A DNA stretch of 14,716 bases from Caryophanales bacterium UBA5455 (lineage in GTDB: Bacteria; Bacillota_I; Bacilli_A; RFN20; CAG-826), in NCBI GenBank assembly GCA_002427365.1, contig DIQT01000015.1:48352-63067 (forward strand), written 5' to 3'. How positions within the stretch are numbered: the stretch's first letter is position 1; every line of letters begins with the position of its first letter. Of the stretch, positions 8,339 through 14,716 are shown one piece after another. The position numbers and the translations under genes are program-made. Below the pieces are notes generated by a model that saw only the letters and a list, made by a program, of their open reading frames with translations, had not been told where the DNA came from and did not search any database.

Positions 8339-9646
8339 ATGCGAATGACTGATATTATTGCCAAAAAAAGATATGGTGGCGCCTTATCAGATGAAGAGAT
8401 TAAATTTTTTATTAAAGGAGTAACTGATCATAGTATTCCTGATTATCAAACAAGTGCTTTATTAATGGCAATTGTGTTTGTTGGAATGAACAAACATGAA
8501 ATTGCTAGCTTAACCGATGCGATGATGCATTCGGGTGATGTCGTTGATTTATCACCGATTAAAGGAATTACCGTTGATAAGCATTCGACCGGTGGCGTTG
8601 GCGATAAAACAACGCTCATCATCGGTCCCTTAGTTGCTAGTTGTGGCGCAAAGCTCGCGAAAATGAGCGGAAGAGGGTTAGGTCATACGGGTGGAACGCT
8701 TGATAAACTTGAATCAATTCCTGGCTTATCGATTGAAATTCCAATTCCCCAATTCGTTCATCAAGTTAATGACATTGGTTTAGCGGTTATTGGACAAACA
8801 GGTGATTTAGTCCCTGCGGATAAACGAATTTATGCCTTACGTGATGTTACGGCGACTGTTGAAAGTATTCCGTTAATCGCCTCCTCGATTATGTCGAAAA
8901 AACTTGCGAGTGGTACGGATACAATTTTACTAGACGTTAAATTTGGCTCCGGCGCTTTTATGAAAACATATGATGACGCTGTTGAATTAGCGACGACGAT
9001 GGTGGAAATTGGTAAATCCTTAAACCGTGATACAAAAGCAATGTTAACCGATATGGATCAACCACTTGGTTTAACGATTGGTAATAACCTTGAAGTAATT
9101 GAAGCGATTGAAACCTTACAAGGCCATGGTCCAACGGATTTAGTTGAATTATGTTTAAGCGCTGTTTCGGTAATGTTAATGCAAGCGCAGATCGTTAAGT
9201 CCGAAGAAGAAGGCCGCAAATTAGCGGAAAGTAAAATTGCCGATGGCTCCGCGTTAAAGAAACTTGAACAAATGGTTGCGGCGCAAGGCGGTGACGCTAG
9301 TTATATTGTTGACCCAAGCAAATTCATAGTTAGCAAACATTTAATTCCAATTGTGGCAAGTGAAGATGGCTATATCGAACGAATCGATAGTTTAGAAATT
9401 GGTGTCGCGGGCATGCATTTAGGTGCAGGCCGTGAAACAATTGAAGATGTCATTGATCCTAGTGCGGGTATTGTTTTAAGCGCTAAAGTTGGCGACCGTG
9501 TCCATAAGGGTGACTTATTAGCAACCGCTCATACAAATAAGCCGCGAGAAGAAATTGAAGGCGTTTTACAAGATATTAAAAATTCATATAAAATATCAAA
9601 AGAACCCGTTAAAATTCAACCGGTGGTCCATAAATTAATTATTTAA
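8339..9646 (+). CDS. pdp: Pyrimidine-nucleoside phosphorylase
   Basis: The product is 435 residues. It splits uridine, thymidine or deoxyuridine with phosphate into base and (deoxy)ribose-1-phosphate for salvage. AAGGAG (8325-8330) is 8 bases from ATG 8339; an in-frame GTG at 8333 is too close to it. The KHSTGGVGDK signature is at 81-90 (phosphate-binding K81, S83), with K108 in 'KLAKMSGRGLGHTGGT' and base-site residues R168, S183 and K187. These fall at the numbering known for Bacillus-type PyNP, which supports the start and suggests an active enzyme. A C-terminal domain carries 'AGMHLGAGRETIEDVID'. Thymidine-specific DeoA is a possible alternative name, but the length and residues favour PyNP. 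Last gene of the run, followed by a strong terminator. Confidence 0.93.
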   Translation: MRMTDIIAKKRYGGALSDEEIKFFIKGVTDHSIPDYQTSALLMAIVFVGMNKHEIASLTDAMMHSGDVVDLSPIKGITVDKHSTGGVGDKTTLIIGPLVASCGAKLAKMSGRGLGHTGGTLDKLESIPGLSIEIPIPQFVHQVNDIGLAVIGQTGDLVPADKRIYALRDVTATVESIPLIASSIMSKKLASGTDTILLDVKFGSGAFMKTYDDAVELATTMVEIGKSLNRDTKAMLTDMDQPLGLTIGNNLEVIEAIETLQGHGPTDLVELCLSAVSVMLMQAQIVKSEEEGRKLAESKIADGSALKKLEQMVAAQGGDASYIVDPSKFIVSKHLIPIVASEDGYIERIDSLEIGVAGMHLGAGRETIEDVIDPSAGIVLSAKVGDRVHKGDLLATAHTNKPREEIEGVLQDIKNSYKISKEPVKIQPVVHKLII

Positions 9647-9655
9647 TGAGTTAAT

Positions 9656-9685
9656 AAAAACCGACGAAGTAACCGTCGGTTTTTT
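9656..9685. terminator. Bidirectional intrinsic terminator
   Basis: CCGACG (9661-9666) pairs with CGTCGG (9674-9679) around a 7-base loop. Five flanking A (9656-9660) pair with the T-run (9680-9685), so there is a U-tract on both strands. It lies between convergent genes, serving pdp (+) and the HEPN-like gene (-), whose TAA (9684-9686) overlaps its edge. Confidence 0.9.
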
Positions 9686-11510
9686 ATTTATCATTCGCAT
9701 CATGTAACTTTTGCGATAAATGGAGTAATTTATCCACCACATCGATATTTGAAAAGTAATGTTCAAATAATATTTTTTGGTTAGAAACAACATATTCATG
9801 CGAGAGCGGATTACGAACCCGCACGCGCCAATCATTTAAACTGTTTGCCAAATCTTCCGCCCCTTCATGACCTAATAACGGTTTGACCGCTGTCGCTAAT
9901 AAGGCAATCCGTTCCGCTAAATTCAAATAGCTCGTCCACGGATAATTGCCTTTATTTCTTGAAAATACATTTATAGTTTTCTTTATACCAGTGGATTCAT
10001 CGCCGTTTTGATAAATTTCAAAGGTCAAATCATAGAAGTAGTCATCAATAATTTTCACAATTAACCGTTCAATACCCTTAAAAAAGGGAAAGAAGATAAA
10101 TGATTTATCTAATGTTTTTGGGGCTTTTTTATCTTTGATAAAATGAAGTAATGTATAGTGGGCTGTTAAGAAATAAACTTGAATACTATTATCAATTGCC
10201 CGATCAACAATTAACCAAAAGTCATTTTCATCTTCAGCAAAAACAATATCTTGGCAGCGGTATAAACAATCGACAAATTCATTGAAATTTGTTGCGGTAT
10301 CATGTTTCTTTTTATTCACGTAATTCGCATAGAAAAAGTCTTTAAAACTTTCGGAACGAATATTAAATTCAATATTAGAAGAGGGTTTTGTTGATGATTT
10401 ATCACCTTTATCCTTTTTATATTCAATTGTATAATTGTTCGCATAAAGCGGTCCAAGAATATCAGTTATTTGAACTAAAATGTCTTCACTTTTTACATCA
10501 GTCTTCCCTAATAAAGTTGTTTCATAAAATTGCTTAAATAATTCAATTAAGGGAGTTTTGTCGGCGATTTTTTTAAGTCCAGCATTACGCGCTTTAGAAT
10601 CAGTGGAGATTGGTAGATAATGATGGCGAAGTTGACTGGAAATATCTAATGTTAAAATTTCATTTCGCATAATTTCTTGAATAATTTCATTACCAAATGC
10701 AATGTCTTTTTGCGGTTCATTTAAAAATAATTCAATCGCCATTAGCCGGCGAATTGCATCGGTATATAGCGAATCGCCAAATTCATTCACTGATTTATTT
10801 TCAAAATATTTTTCATATATTTTTTTGCCAAGCCGAGCATTTTCTTGCACTGATTTTACAAATAATTCATGGATATTATTTAGCATCCATATTTGCTCAA
10901 CTTGCTCGACTTTAAGCTGTTCATAAATATTATGTAGGACATGAAAAAATGCGAGAACGTGGTCTTCATCACTAAATTTATAATTATTTCTTTCCCAAAG
11001 TTTGCTAAAAGCACTAATCGTTCGGACATAAGCATCACTTACTAAAACACTAATATACGCGGGAAATGTAAGGGATAACTTAAACGTTCCATAAGTTCGT
11101 AAATAAAATGTTTCTAAGCGTTTCTTAATTAAATCGGGTCGTTCAGGTAAAAACGCAATAATGTTTAATAACTGCAATACATCACTAAGATCATACCCAG
11201 TACTGACTTCGTACTTGTTTGATGTAATCCCTTCGATAATTAACGGTAAGCTTGCTTCATAACTTTTATTGGAAACAAAATCATAACGTAAAGTGCTAGG
11301 ACAAATCTTTCGTAATAATGCGGTCGCGATATTAAGTGGTTCGTTACTCGTTTTGGGAAGTTCAGCAAAAGAAAGGCCAATATTTTCAAGAATTAATAAT
11401 TTTACGGTTTCATCTTCACTACTCGCTGCATTTAAGTAGGTTTTAATAACCACACTAAAAATGTGTTGACGAAGTGCCTGATTTAAAGATATTAAAACAA
11501 TTTCATCCAT
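9684..11510 (-). CDS. Uncharacterised protein with C-terminal HEPN-like domain
   Basis: I do not recognise this family as a whole. ATG 11510 (608 residues) fits GGAGG (11522-11518) with 7 bases spacing; GTG 11513 is in frame but close. Positions below count the GTG as residue 1. It appears cytosolic and mostly alpha-helical, with no membrane segment or signal. Residues 1 to about 300 look like an irregular helical region. A lysine/serine-rich linker follows near 370-390 ('KKDKGDKSSTKPSS'). The last 140 residues resemble HEPN: a helix with 'FKGIERLIVKII' (E482), then 'WRVRVRNPLSHEY', where R567-x4-H572 fits the Rx4-6H signature of HEPN ribonucleases. HEPN proteins are often RNases of toxin, abortive-infection or CRISPR systems, but some HEPN folds are non-catalytic. 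It directly follows rarA in one transcription unit, hinting at a link to replication or repair. The HEPN call is from motif reading alone. Confidence 0.75.
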   Translation of the reverse strand: MDEIVLISLNQALRQHIFSVVIKTYLNAASSEDETVKLLILENIGLSFAELPKTSNEPLNIATALLRKICPSTLRYDFVSNKSYEASLPLIIEGITSNKYEVSTGYDLSDVLQLLNIIAFLPERPDLIKKRLETFYLRTYGTFKLSLTFPAYISVLVSDAYVRTISAFSKLWERNNYKFSDEDHVLAFFHVLHNIYEQLKVEQVEQIWMLNNIHELFVKSVQENARLGKKIYEKYFENKSVNEFGDSLYTDAIRRLMAIELFLNEPQKDIAFGNEIIQEIMRNEILTLDISSQLRHHYLPISTDSKARNAGLKKIADKTPLIELFKQFYETTLLGKTDVKSEDILVQITDILGPLYANNYTIEYKKDKGDKSSTKPSSNIEFNIRSESFKDFFYANYVNKKKHDTATNFNEFVDCLYRCQDIVFAEDENDFWLIVDRAIDNSIQVYFLTAHYTLLHFIKDKKAPKTLDKSFIFFPFFKGIERLIVKIIDDYFYDLTFEIYQNGDESTGIKKTINVFSRNKGNYPWTSYLNLAERIALLATAVKPLLGHEGAEDLANSLNDWRVRVRNPLSHEYVVSNQKILFEHYFSNIDVVDKLLHLSQKLHDANDK

Positions 11511-11525
11511 CACGCTACCTCCTTA

Positions 11526-12794
11526 TCAAACTTTCTTTTTGCTTTTTAGCGATGCTAGATCGCGGGTACGGTTAATTTTTTTTAGCCGCGTATAATTTTG
11601 ATTTAATGCTTGTTCATATTGTGAGGTAAAACTTGGGTCATAAATTTGAAGGTGTTTTATTAATTCAGGTAAATATTGAATCTTTTCCCATAAGTCGGGC
11701 CGATCATAAGGATATTTATCCTCTTCCTTCGCGTTAACGGGAGTAAATTTTAAATAATCAAGGACATCAAGTGGTTGGTTATTAACTAGGTCCATCGCTT
11801 TATGCATTGAATCGACTGCCGCGCGGGATTTAGGTGAAAGCGCTAAATCAACAACACTAAACGCTAACGGAATAATTGCTTCTGGGAAGCCAAGTTGTTT
11901 TGCGCTCGTAATCGCGGTCGCACACCGTTCCACCGCTTGAGGATTTGCTAAGCCAATATCTTCATAGGCGGTAACTAATAATCTTCGTTCAATTGAAGCT
12001 AAATCTTCCGCCGCACATAATCTTGCTAAATAATAAAGCGCTGCATCAACGTCACTTCCTCGAATACTTTTTTGCAACGCGCTTACGGCATCATAATGGT
12101 CATTTTCATCTTTATCGAGTAAATAATTTGGGACATGTAAAACTTCTTGAACTTTACTAACATTAATTACATCATCATTACTTAACGAGAGAACTTCTAA
12201 ATAATTAAGTGCAAAGCGTAAATCGCCGCCACTCATTTTTCCAATTAAGTTTAAGGCATCTTCACTAATTGATAGTTTGTTATTTAATCCTTGATACGAA
12301 GTAAGCGCGCGTTTTAATCCGCGAACAATTTCATCACTCGTAAGTTTTTTAACTTCTAGCAAGTGCGTTCGAGATCGAATCGCTGGGTTAATCGCTAAAT
12401 ATGGATTCGCAGTTGTCATCCCAAATAAATAAATCGTGCCATCTTCAATAAAGGGCAGTAATATATCTTGTTTGTCTTTATTTAAGCGATGAACTTCATC
12501 AAAAAGAAGAATATATCCTGTTGGATGTAGTTTTGCGGTGGCAATAACGGTTTCTAAATCTTTTTTAGTTGAAGTAACCGCGTTTAACTTTGAAAAAGGA
12601 ACATGAAATGATTCCGCTAACACGGTCGCAATTGTTGTTTTACCCGTTCCTGGGGGTCCATAAAAAATAAGCGAAACTAACATTTCGTTTGCTAAGATTT
12701 TTGTTAAAAAACCGTTTTCACCAACTAAATGGGTTTGACCAATAACTTCGTTTAAAGTTGTTGGGCGCATCCGGTACGCTAAAGGAGCAATCAT
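11526..12794 (-). CDS. rarA: Replication-associated recombination protein A (AAA+ ATPase)
   Basis: The product is 422 residues. RarA (MgsA/WRNIP1 family) is a clamp-loader-like AAA+ ATPase that acts at stalled or gapped replication forks with SSB. Walker A is GPPGTGKT (46-53) and Walker B is LLFDEVH (96-102, D99-E100). 'GMTTANPYLAINPAIRSR' holds sensor 1 and the arginine-finger region. The C-terminal half has the family's tetramerisation and clamp-loader-like domain ('RRLLVTAYEDIGLANPQA', 'KYPYDRPDLWEK'). AAGG (12805-12802) lies 7 bases before ATG 12794. It ends in TGA, the only gene here to do so, showing that TGA is a stop codon. The HEPN-like gene begins 12-15 bases downstream. Its nearness to dtd and mnmA recalls Bacillus, although cymR and iscS are not between them. 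Confidence 0.95.
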   Translation of the reverse strand: MIAPLAYRMRPTTLNEVIGQTHLVGENGFLTKILANEMLVSLIFYGPPGTGKTTIATVLAESFHVPFSKLNAVTSTKKDLETVIATAKLHPTGYILLFDEVHRLNKDKQDILLPFIEDGTIYLFGMTTANPYLAINPAIRSRTHLLEVKKLTSDEIVRGLKRALTSYQGLNNKLSISEDALNLIGKMSGGDLRFALNYLEVLSLSNDDVINVSKVQEVLHVPNYLLDKDENDHYDAVSALQKSIRGSDVDAALYYLARLCAAEDLASIERRLLVTAYEDIGLANPQAVERCATAITSAKQLGFPEAIIPLAFSVVDLALSPKSRAAVDSMHKAMDLVNNQPLDVLDYLKFTPVNAKEEDKYPYDRPDLWEKIQYLPELIKHLQIYDPSFTSQYEQALNQNYTRLKKINRTRDLASLKSKKKV

Positions 12795-12814
12795 TTTATT
12801 ACCTTCTTCAATTT

Positions 12815-12820
12815 AGTATA
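12815..12820 (-). promoter_or_regulatory. -10 element of the rarA promoter
   Basis: On the minus strand the bases read TATACT (5 of 6 to consensus). The start would lie near 12808, giving a leader of about 14 bases that contains the ribosome binding site. No good -35 is visible at 16-18 bases, and the adjacent palindrome overlaps the element. Confidence 0.45.
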
Positions 12821-12847
12821 ACAACTTGTTAGAATAAACTCTATAAT
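12818..12847 (+). promoter_or_regulatory. Promoter of dtd-mnmA
   Basis: TATAAT at 12842-12847 has a weak -35 ATAACA (12818-12823, 4 of 6 to consensus) at 18 bases. The start would fall near 12854, at the GAGGTG ribosome binding site (12854-12859), so the leader is very short. Confidence 0.45.
12819..12831. promoter_or_regulatory. 13-bp perfect palindrome between rarA and dtd, possible operator
   Basis: TAACAA-C-TTGTTA is a perfect odd-centred inverted repeat. It lies in the 69-base divergent gap, overlapping the rarA -10 and sitting just upstream of the dtd -10. That is where a regulator could control both directions. It is short and AT-rich, so chance is a real possibility. Confidence 0.3.
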
Positions 12848-12863
12848 ATATTTGAGGTGACAA

Positions 12864-13319
12864 ATGAGAATCTTAATTCAAATCGTTAATGAAGCGTCTG
12901 TAACAATCGAAGAAAAAGAAGTTGCACACATTAAGGAAGGCATCCTTATTTTTGTTGGCTTTACCTTAACGGATGAGCAAGAAATCGTTGAAAAAATGGT
13001 TGATAAGTTATTAGGCTTACGCATTTTTCCTGATGAACAAGGAAAAACTAATTTAAATATTAATGATGTCGCGGGTGCAATTCTTTCCGTTTCTCAGTTT
13101 ACACTTTACGCGGATACAAGAAAAGGTCGCCGGCCATCGTTTACAAATGCCTTAGGTGGCGATAAAGCCGAAAGTCTTTATGAGTACTTTAATTATGTTT
13201 TAAAAACAAAACATGATAAAGTAGCAACAGGCGTTTTTGGTGCTGATATGCAAGTAGGGCTAATTAACTATGGACCAATGACGATTTTATTAGATTCTGA
13301 GGAAATATATGGTCGATAA
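12864..13319 (+). CDS. dtd: D-aminoacyl-tRNA deacylase
   Basis: The product is 151 residues, close to the usual size. It removes D-amino acids (and glycine from tRNA-Ala) mischarged onto tRNA, preventing toxicity and mistranslation. It functions as a homodimer in the cytosol. The active-site SQFT motif is at 77-80 (T80) and the cross-subunit NYGPMT (Gly-cisPro) motif at 135-140. 'RILIQIVNEASVTI' is the standard N-terminal strand. GAGGTG (12854-12859) precedes ATG 12864. The last 11 bases overlap mnmA, joining tRNA proofreading and tRNA modification in one unit. Confidence 0.96.
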   Translation: MRILIQIVNEASVTIEEKEVAHIKEGILIFVGFTLTDEQEIVEKMVDKLLGLRIFPDEQGKTNLNINDVAGAILSVSQFTLYADTRKGRRPSFTNALGGDKAESLYEYFNYVLKTKHDKVATGVFGADMQVGLINYGPMTILLDSEEIYGR

Positions 13320-14457
13320 TAATAAAACAAAAGTATTAGTTGGAATTAGTGGCGGTGTTGATAGCGCAGTTGCCGCCTATTTACTATTGAAGCAAGGATA
13401 TGATGTAACCGGCGCTTTTATGCGAAACTGGGACTCAATGGCGAATAATGACGTCTTAGGTAATCCAACTTTAAATGATGATCAATGTAGCCAAGAAGTT
13501 GATTACGCGGACGCTAAAGCAGTTGCAAGCCTTTTAGGAATACAATTACTCCGCGTTGACTTTATTGAAGAGTACTGGGACCACGTTTTCCTTCATTTTC
13601 TTGAAGAATATCAAGTCGGGCGCACACCTAATCCCGATATTTTTTGTAATAAATATATTAAATTTGATGCGTTTTTAACTTACGCTAAAAAGCGGGGCTT
13701 TGATTATATTGCCACCGGGCACTACGCAAAAAAAGTTGTTAAAGATGGGCGAGCGGATTTATTAAAAGCACACGACTTAAATAAAGATCAAACATACTTT
13801 TTAAGCCAATTATCGCAATATCAATTAGCCGCTGCCTTATTTCCGCTTGGGAATTTACCGAAAGAAGAAGTTCGCCAGATTGCGCACGATTTAAACTTAA
13901 AATCGGTCATGGATAAAAAGGATTCCACAGGTATTTGTTTTATTGGGGAACGAAACTTTAAACAATTTTTAACGAATTATTTACCAGCTCATCAAGGTGA
14001 TATTGTTGATATTAATAATAACCGTGTACTAGGTAAACATGATGGTGTTTTATATTACACAATTGGTCAACGCCGGGGCTTAGGCATCGGGGGAATCGCT
14101 GGTGAAGAAGCAAAAGGCTGGTTTGTCGTTAATAAAGATGTTGAAAAAAATATTTTATACGTCGCTAGTGGTGATGAAGATGCGTATTTATATAGTAATA
14201 AAGCAATTATCAAAGTTGCTAACTGGATTAACAAGCGACCGCGTGATGGGGCGCACCTTAGTGCAAAATTCCGTTACCGGCAAGCTGATCAAAGAGTAAC
14301 CTTAACGCACATTGATGAAACGACATTTATGCTAGCGTATCCGCAAGGTGTTAAAGCCGTTACCCCGGGCCAAGCCGCAGTCATTTATGACGGCGATATT
14401 TGTTTAGGTGGCGGAATAATCGACGAAGTTTATCGCGATGATAAAAAAATGATGTAA
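13309..14457 (+). CDS. mnmA: tRNA-specific 2-thiouridylase
   Basis: The product is 382 residues. It adds sulphur to U34 of tRNA-Lys, -Glu and -Gln, using ATP to adenylate the base and a persulphide from a cysteine desulphurase. The PP-loop SGGVDS is at 14-19. The catalytic pair is C113 ('NPDIFCNKYIKF') and C210 ('DSTGICFIGERNF'). The conserved 'YIATGHYAK', 'KDQTYFLSQL' and 'YTIGQRRGLGIGG' follow, then a C-terminal beta-barrel. GAGG (13299-13302) inside dtd is 6 bases from ATG 13309. No cysteine desulphurase gene is adjacent here, unlike in Bacillus, so sulphur must come from one encoded elsewhere. Confidence 0.96.
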   Translation: MVDNNKTKVLVGISGGVDSAVAAYLLLKQGYDVTGAFMRNWDSMANNDVLGNPTLNDDQCSQEVDYADAKAVASLLGIQLLRVDFIEEYWDHVFLHFLEEYQVGRTPNPDIFCNKYIKFDAFLTYAKKRGFDYIATGHYAKKVVKDGRADLLKAHDLNKDQTYFLSQLSQYQLAAALFPLGNLPKEEVRQIAHDLNLKSVMDKKDSTGICFIGERNFKQFLTNYLPAHQGDIVDINNNRVLGKHDGVLYYTIGQRRGLGIGGIAGEEAKGWFVVNKDVEKNILYVASGDEDAYLYSNKAIIKVANWINKRPRDGAHLSAKFRYRQADQRVTLTHIDETTFMLAYPQGVKAVTPGQAAVIYDGDICLGGGIIDEVYRDDKKMM

Positions 14458-14472
14458 TTAGATACATATATA

Positions 14473-14501
14473 TTTATCTTTATTCATTTATTTTGTATAA
14501 T
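14473..14501 (+). promoter_or_regulatory. Promoter of the downstream membrane-protein gene
   Basis: TATAAT (14496-14501), preceded by TTG, has TTTATC (14473-14478) at exactly 17 bases, the same arrangement as before ftsK. Transcription would start near 14508. Confidence 0.5.
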
Positions 14502-14507
14502 TCCTTT

Positions 14508-14588
14508 ATAAAAGTATTATTACTTTTGCCAAGCAAATGGGGTTTAGCGAAAAATAAAAATTATTTCCCCAAAGGAGTGTGGTGTTTC
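14508..14588 (+). promoter_or_regulatory. Structured 5' leader with two inverted repeats
   Basis: AAAAGTA (14510-14516) pairs perfectly with TACTTTT (14521-14527) around a TTAT loop, right at the predicted RNA 5' end. A second pairing, TGGGG (14538-14542) with CCCCA (14567-14571), encloses 24 bases and abuts the AAGGAG ribosome binding site (14572-14577). No known riboswitch class is recognised. It might protect the 5' end or modulate initiation. Confidence 0.35.
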
Positions 14589-14716
14589 TTGGATCCTCTA
14601 CCTGATTTATCAATTAAATTTCTCACAAATATAACGGAATTACCACTTTTTAGTAGTGATTCGATTTGGATTGATCTTAGTTTATTATTAGCGCTTATTT
14701 TTTGTTTATTTTTTTC
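14589..14716 (+). CDS. N-terminus of a membrane protein, possibly CNNM/CorC family (partial)
   Basis: A frame open to the window end starts at TTG 14589, with AAGGAG at 14572-14577 and an 11-base spacer, somewhat long. No ATG is available, and GTG 14577 overlaps the ribosome binding site itself. The 42 visible codons give a hydrophilic start 'DPLPDLSIKFLTN' and then a leucine- and phenylalanine-rich segment 'IDLSLLLALIFCLFF' followed by a TC that begins a Ser codon. An LLLxxLxxxFFS pattern at this position is typical of CNNM (CorC/TlyC, 'hemolysin-like') proteins, linked to Mg2+ or other divalent metal transport. With so few residues this is only a suggestion. Confidence 0.5.
   Translation, partial: MDPLPDLSIKFLTNITELPLFSSDSIWIDLSLLLALIFCLFF

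Noticed and set aside
9684..11510. Horizontal transfer of the HEPN-like gene, suggested by low GC
   Set aside because: Hand counts on a few 60-base lines gave about 23-33% GC against 33-38% in some neighbours. Lines in rarA and mnmA were also as low as 23-27%, so the difference is not established.
14521..14577. preQ1-I riboswitch-like leader
   Set aside because: A G-run, an AGC and an A-rich tract occur near a ribosome binding site, but the spacing and pseudoknot pairing of the preQ1 consensus do not fit.
1..14716. Alternative genetic code with TGA as tryptophan
   Set aside because: All tryptophans in the recognised genes are TGG, and rarA ends at TGA at its expected length.
1..14716. CRISPR arrays, tRNA/rRNA genes, insertion sequences or attachment sites
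   Set aside because: No regularly spaced repeats, cloverleaf-forming sequences, transposase-like products or long direct or inverted repeats were found by reading.

Overview
The window looks like chromosomal DNA from an AT-rich member of the Bacillota, close to Bacilli or the Mollicutes-related lineages. The evidence is the gene set (RNase J, FtsK/SpoIIIE, RarA, Dtd, MnmA, PyNP), the strong GGAGG-type ribosome binding sites and the sigma-A-like promoters. TGA acts as a stop (it ends rarA) and Trp is TGG, so the standard bacterial code applies and this is not a Mycoplasma code-4 genome. Arginine is often CGG or CGC despite the AT-rich background. There are no rRNA or tRNA genes, insertion sequences or CRISPR repeats, and no gene-free stretch exceeds 300 bases.

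Layout. Bases 1-550 (+) hold the end of a probable FAD-dependent oxidoreductase, overlapping a small cysteine-rich DUF1667 protein. From its own promoter comes an RNase J-family protein (655-2337) that lacks two expected active-site histidines and is probably the J2-like partner. A compact + strand block follows, with gaps of 2 to about 18 bases: ftsK/spoIIIE, acpS, a cytoplasmic type I pullulanase, a PlsC-type acyltransferase and pyrimidine-nucleoside phosphorylase. It ends at a clear bidirectional terminator (about 9656-9685). On the minus strand, converging on that terminator, lie rarA (AAA+ replication-associated protein) and, 12-15 bases after its stop, a 608-residue protein of unknown family with a C-terminal HEPN-like motif (R567-x4-H572). 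Divergently from rarA runs a dtd-mnmA pair (tRNA proofreading and tRNA 2-thiolation) that overlaps by 11 bases. The window ends in a promoter, a structured leader and the start of a membrane protein, possibly of the CNNM/CorC type, that begins at TTG.

How the genes relate. Most are housekeeping: mRNA turnover, chromosome segregation, lipid and cofactor synthesis, glycogen breakdown, nucleoside salvage, and tRNA quality control and modification. RNase J next to ftsK/spoIIIE recalls rnjB-tepA-spoIIIE in Bacillus subtilis, and rarA near dtd and mnmA also recalls Bacillus. The one clearly uncharacterised element is the HEPN-like protein coupled to rarA. It is the best candidate for a new biological role, possibly an RNase linked to replication stress or defence, but that role is inferred only from a motif and gene order.
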